A stretch of 39,980 nt of DNA from an uncultured Prevotellaceae bacterium (GTDB taxonomy: Bacteria; Bacteroidota; Bacteroidia; Bacteroidales; Bacteroidaceae), in the NCBI GenBank assembly GCA_900320585.1, contig ONSV01000025.1, positions 1 to 39,980 of the forward strand, read 5' to 3'. Both the position numbers and the translations under genes were made by a program. Below the pieces are notes generated by a model. That model was not told the origin of the DNA and searched no databases. It saw only the letters and a program-made list of their open reading frames with translations. Of this stretch, positions 36,588-39,980 are shown piece by piece. Within the stretch, counting starts at the first letter, position 1; each line of letters opens with the position of its first letter.

Positions 36588-37919
36588 CTATCCTGCCGCC
36601 TCTTGGAGAATCTCGCTGAGGGTGGGGTGGATGTGCACGATGTCGCGCAGCTGTTGTAGCGTGGCGCCCATGGCCATGAGCGAGGCGGCCTCCTGCACGA
36701 TGTCGGCGGCATGGGCGCCATACACGTGGCAGCCGATGATGCGCCCGGCCTCGTCGGCAAGCAGCTTCACCAGACCCTCGGCCTCGTCCATCGCCATGGC
36801 CTTGCCATTCGAGCGGTAGTAGCCCTTGTGGCAGGAGTAGGCGAGTTGCCGCTCCTTGCAGTTGTCTTCCGACAGTCCCACGCTTGCCGCCTCGGGCAAG
36901 GTGAAGATGGCCGACGGGATGAGGTTGAGGTCGATATGGTCGTCGGCACCCAGGATGCGGTTCACCACATGCAGGCCCTGCGCCGTGGCGGCATGGGCGA
37001 GCATCATGCGCCCGTTGGCGTCGCCGATGGCATAGATGCCCTCCACGTTCGTGCGCAGCTCATCGTCGACGATGATGCCACCCCTTCCACACTCCACTCC
37101 AGCCTGCTCAAGGCAAAGACCGTCGGTCTGTGCCATGCGCCCGGTGGCCATGAGCACCACATCGGCCTTGGCCACGTCGGTCTTGCCCTTGCGCTCATAG
37201 ACCACGCCCTCGGCGCTGACCTCCTTCACGGCGGCCTGCATGACGAATGTCACGCCGCGCCGCGCGATGGTCTGCCTGAGCCGCTTGGCCACGTCGCTGT
37301 CGAGCATGGGCAGGCACTCCTTCAGGTACTCCACCACGGTCACCTCGCTGCCCAGACTGCTGAAGATGGAGGCGAACTCCATGCCGATGACCCCGGCGCC
37401 CACGATGCACAGGCGGGCTGGCACATGGTCGATGTCGAGCAATTCGGTGGAGGTGACCACCTTCTCGCTGTCGATGCCGGGGATGGGCAGCATCTTGGCT
37501 TTCGAGCCCGTGGCGATGATGATGTGGGGAGCGGTGTACTCCTCGTCGCCCACGGCCACCACATGGGGAGCCGTGAAGTGGGCCTCGCCGCGGACGAGGG
37601 TGATGCCCGGCGACTTCATCAGCGTCTCCACGCTCTGGCGCAGGCTTTCCACCACTTTGTTCTTTCGGTCGATGACCTGGGCGAAGTCGAGCTCATACTT
37701 CAGGTTGCGGAAGCCGAAGGTGTCGGCCTTCGCCATCATCTGTGCCAACTCGGCATTGCGGCAGAGCGTCTTGGTGGGGATGCACCCGCAGTTGAGGCAG
37801 GTGCCGCCCACATGTCCGCGCTCGATGATGACGACAGCCAGTCCGCCTGCGGCGGCATGCTGTGCGGCGCGGTATCCGCCGGGTCCGCTGCCGATGATAA
37901 TCAGGTCGGTGGTGTTCAT
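36588..37919 (-). CDS. lpdA: Dihydrolipoyl dehydrogenase
   Basis: 443 residues, cytoplasmic FAD enzyme that reoxidises the lipoyl group of GcvH with NAD+. FAD-binding start LIIIGSGPGGYRAAQHAAAG, redox disulfide motif GGTCLNCGCIPTKTL at about 40-54 (with an extra Cys where most family members have Val), NAD-binding VGAGVIGMEFASIFSSLGSE at about 173, FAD motif IYAIGDANG at about 290, and the C-terminal HIHPTLSEI with the catalytic His-Glu pair. It overlaps gcvPB by 4 bp (ATGA), so it is the lipoamide dehydrogenase devoted to glycine cleavage rather than to a 2-oxoacid complex (inferred from operon). Confidence 0.95.
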   Translation of the reverse strand: MNTTDLIIIGSGPGGYRAAQHAAAGGLAVVIIERGHVGGTCLNCGCIPTKTLCRNAELAQMMAKADTFGFRNLKYELDFAQVIDRKNKVVESLRQSVETLMKSPGITLVRGEAHFTAPHVVAVGDEEYTAPHIIIATGSKAKMLPIPGIDSEKVVTSTELLDIDHVPARLCIVGAGVIGMEFASIFSSLGSEVTVVEYLKECLPMLDSDVAKRLRQTIARRGVTFVMQAAVKEVSAEGVVYERKGKTDVAKADVVLMATGRMAQTDGLCLEQAGVECGRGGIIVDDELRTNVEGIYAIGDANGRMMLAHAATAQGLHVVNRILGADDHIDLNLIPSAIFTLPEAASVGLSEDNCKERQLAYSCHKGYYRSNGKAMAMDEAEGLVKLLADEAGRIIGCHVYGAHAADIVQEAASLMAMGATLQQLRDIVHIHPTLSEILQEAAG

Positions 37920-39373
37920 TGGTCTTGCTTGAGTTGACGGTAGGTGAGGATGGGATGCTTGGCCGCCAGCACGTCGTCCACTCTGCCGATGGGGGTGGAG
38001 TGGGGCGCGCCCTTCACCAGCTCGGGGTCGGTGGCAGCCTCTTCGGCTATGCGCCGCATCACGCCGATGAACTCGTCGATGGTGTCGAGGCTCTCGCTCT
38101 CGGTAGGCTCAATCATGAGCGACTCGTGGAAGAGCAGGGGGAAGTAGATGGTGGGGGCGTGGTAGCCGTAGTCGAGCAACCGCTTGGCCACGTCCATCGT
38201 GGTGACACCCGTCGACTTGTCTTTCAGTCCGTCGAACACGAACTCGTGCTTGCACAGTCCGTCGATGGGCAGCAGGTAGACGTCTTTCAGCGACTCCTTG
38301 ATGTAGTTGGCGTTGAGGGTGGAGAGTGGTCCCACCATGCGCACGTTCTCGCGGCCGAGCGAGAGGATGTAGGTATAGGCACGCACGATGACGGCGAAGT
38401 TGCCGAGGAACCGGCTCACGTTGATGGCGCCGTCGGTGCACACGATGTCGTAGCCACTGCCGGTCTTCACCACCTTGGGCGAGGGCAGCAGGTCTTCCAT
38501 GCCCTTGCGCACGCCCACGGGTCCGCTGCCCGGACCGCCGCCGCCATGAGGTGTGGCGAAGGTCTTGTGCAGGTTGATGTGCATCACGTCGAATCCCATG
38601 TCGCCTGGACGGCAGGCACCGAGCATCGGGTTCAGGTTGGCCCCGTCGTAGTACATTAGCGCGCCGCACTCGTGCACCAGTTTGGCAATCTCCGGTATCT
38701 GGCGCTCGAATAGACCCAGCGTGTTGGGGTTGGTCATCATCATGGCGGCCACGGAGTCGTCGAGCAGCCCTCTCAGGTCGTCGACGTCGACGATGCCGTC
38801 GGCAGTGCTCTTCACCTCCACAATCTGCAGTCCGCAGACGGCGGCCGAGGCGGGGTTGGTGCCATGGGCCGAGTCGGGCACGATTACCTTCACGCGCTGT
38901 GCCTGGCCGTTGCGCTCATGGTAGGCGCGTATCACCATCAGGCCGGTGAGCTCGCCATGGGCTCCGGCATAGGGGTTGAGGGTGAACTCGCTCAGGCCGG
39001 TGAGGGCTGCGAGCGACTGCTGCAGGTTGTAGTACACCTCGAGCGCGCCCTGGCAGGTGGCTGCCGGCTGCTGCGGGTGAAGTCCGGCAAACTCCTTGAG
39101 TGCCGCTGTCTCCTCGTCGATGACGGGGTTGTATTTCATGGTGCAGCTGCCCAGGGGATAGAAGCCGTTGTCCACTCCGAAGTTGTTGGCGCTTAGGTTG
39201 GTGTAGTGCCTCACCACCGTCAGCTCGTCGCATTCGGGCAGCTCGGCGTCGGTGCCACGGCGAAGATGCTTGGGGAGCGTGGCCTCGCCGAAGGGGCAGG
39301 CGGGGAGCGAGTAGCCCTTGCGTCCTGGTTTCGACAACTCGAAAATCAGGTTTCCGTAAAGTTTGTTGTTCAT
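37916..39373 (-). CDS. gcvPB: Glycine dehydrogenase (decarboxylating) subunit 2
   Basis: 485 residues from the ATG at 39373 (MNNKLYGNLIFELSKPGRKG), which overlaps the gcvPA stop by 4 bp; a longer reading from 39394 is unlikely. It is the PLP-binding half of the split P-protein, which decarboxylates glycine and passes the aminomethyl group to lipoyl-GcvH. The PLP lysine lies in MHINLHKTFATPHGGGGPGS at about residue 270, with the Gly-rich loop behind it. Other family stretches: SCTMKYNPVIDEETAALKEF, DSAHGTNPASAAVCGLQIVE, MMTNPNTLGLFERQIPEI. Part of the gcvPA-gcvPB-lpd operon. Confidence 0.96.
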   Translation of the reverse strand: MNNKLYGNLIFELSKPGRKGYSLPACPFGEATLPKHLRRGTDAELPECDELTVVRHYTNLSANNFGVDNGFYPLGSCTMKYNPVIDEETAALKEFAGLHPQQPAATCQGALEVYYNLQQSLAALTGLSEFTLNPYAGAHGELTGLMVIRAYHERNGQAQRVKVIVPDSAHGTNPASAAVCGLQIVEVKSTADGIVDVDDLRGLLDDSVAAMMMTNPNTLGLFERQIPEIAKLVHECGALMYYDGANLNPMLGACRPGDMGFDVMHINLHKTFATPHGGGGPGSGPVGVRKGMEDLLPSPKVVKTGSGYDIVCTDGAINVSRFLGNFAVIVRAYTYILSLGRENVRMVGPLSTLNANYIKESLKDVYLLPIDGLCKHEFVFDGLKDKSTGVTTMDVAKRLLDYGYHAPTIYFPLLFHESLMIEPTESESLDTIDEFIGVMRRIAEEAATDPELVKGAPHSTPIGRVDDVLAAKHPILTYRQLKQDQ

Positions 39374-39980
39374 ACCGTTTCCTCCTTTCCGCAAAGTGTT
39401 ACGAGTTGGTCGATCTCCTCCTTGGTGCGCTTCTCGGTGACGGCCATCATCAGGGTATGGCTGCCCACCTTCACGCCGCCGAGGATGCCTTGCTGGGCAA
39501 GGCGGCCGAGCAGCTGGTCGGCGTCGCCGTCGTAGTCGACGCAGAACTCATTGAAGAACTCGCCTCCGTAGGTCATCTTGAAATGGCCGGTGGCCACGAG
39601 TTGCTGTGCCAGGTAGTGGGCTCCGGCATACGAGGCCAGGGCGGCCTCCTTCACGCCCTCCTTGCCCATGACCGACATGTAGATGGTGGCCCACAGGGCC
39701 ATCAGGCTCTGGTTGGAGCAGATGTTTGAGGTGGCTTTCTGCCGGCGGATATGTTGCTCGCGGGCCTGGAGGGTGAGCACGAACACCCGCTGACCGCGGT
39801 TGTCCTTCGTCATGCCCACGATGCGGCCCGGCATCTTGCGCATCAGTTTCTCGGTGCAGCACATATAGCCTACGTAGGGTCCGCCGTACGACATCGGGAT
39901 GCCTAACGGCTGGCCGTCGCCTACGGCGATGTCGGCACCCCATTCGCCCGGGGTCTTCAGCACGGAGAGATAGAGTGCGG
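39370..39980 (-). CDS. gcvPA: Glycine dehydrogenase (decarboxylating) subunit 1, C-terminal part
   Basis: The last about 203 codons of the other P-protein half; the gene runs off the right edge. Sequence in frame up to the edge reads ALYLSVLKTPGEWGADIAVG, then GQPLGIPMSYGGPYVGYMCC, MPGRIVGMTKDNRGQRVFVL, REQHIRRQKATSNICSNQSL and ILGGVKVGSHTLMMAVTEKR, all typical of the P-protein N-terminal subunit, which forms the active-site dimer with subunit 2. Its stop overlaps the gcvPB start (ATGA). gcvH and gcvT are expected further right. Confidence 0.95.
   Translation of the reverse strand, partial: ALYLSVLKTPGEWGADIAVGDGQPLGIPMSYGGPYVGYMCCTEKLMRKMPGRIVGMTKDNRGQRVFVLTLQAREQHIRRQKATSNICSNQSLMALWATIYMSVMGKEGVKEAALASYAGAHYLAQQLVATGHFKMTYGGEFFNEFCVDYDGDADQLLGRLAQQGILGGVKVGSHTLMMAVTEKRTKEEIDQLVTLCGKEETV

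Noticed and set aside
1-39980. tRNA and rRNA genes, insertion sequences, integrase or phage genes
   Set aside because: I looked for tRNA cores, transposase motifs and terminal repeats and saw none; a tool-based scan would be more reliable.

Overview
The window looks like the chromosome of a Prevotellaceae-type Bacteroidales bacterium (Prevotella/Segatella-like; inferred, not proven). Support comes from TonB-dependent receptors with Bacteroidetes-style partner proteins, many TTG-N19-TAnnTTTG promoters, A-rich start regions rather than strong Shine-Dalgarno sites, and a Bacteroidetes type II-C Cas9. Most of the window is GC-rich. The cas9 end (1-3.8 kb) is visibly AT-richer and reads as an accessory region.

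Layout. 1-3.8 kb: the first 762 codons of cas9 (leftward, running off the window), a divergent tracrRNA with its own promoter and terminator, and a compact leftward four-gene toxin-antitoxin-like operon (HTH, DUF3791, DUF3990 ADP-ribosyltransferase-like, small partner). The last gene of that operon runs over the remnant of a VanX-type dipeptidase gene and antisense into the tracrRNA. 3.9-5.4 kb: a TonB-domain lipoprotein and a YitT-family membrane protein. 5.6-10.2 kb: a TolC-MacA-MacB(ATPase)-MacB(permease) efflux operon. 10.5-11.1 kb: a lone lipoprotein.

11.2-21.8 kb: one leftward operon under a cobalamin riboswitch: TonB receptor, small secreted protein, DUF4374 protein, exported CbiK-like chelatase, membrane-anchored CobN/HmuS-like giant, DUF2162 membrane protein, ExbB-like proton channel and DUF2149 protein. 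The last four match the hmuSTUV gene order, but the control element is for B12, which suggests corrinoid or cobalt handling in the envelope. 22.0-29.1 kb: a second leftward TonB-receptor operon with a lipoprotein, a paralogous small protein, a DUF4876 protein and a DUF6850 barrel; its substrate is unknown.

29.4-33.8 kb: a rightward M16 peptidase, then a leftward GH43-like protein and a riboflavin synthase gene broken by a precise 11-nt insertion. 33.8-34.5 kb: a structured leftward RNA with its own promoter, a 9-bp-period repeat, a 35-37-bp tandem array, and a phased TTTCGTCGAAA operator array in front of a secreted TonB-domain gene. 35.5-36.4 kb: a DUF3857 protein. 36.5-40 kb: a glycine-cleavage operon (gcvPA-gcvPB-lpd), cut by the window end.

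A striking non-coding theme is a family of short-period repeats (8-9-nt units of AGGAGTTC/AGGAGTTGC type) at five intergenic sites. Four of them lie directly or shortly after a stop codon.
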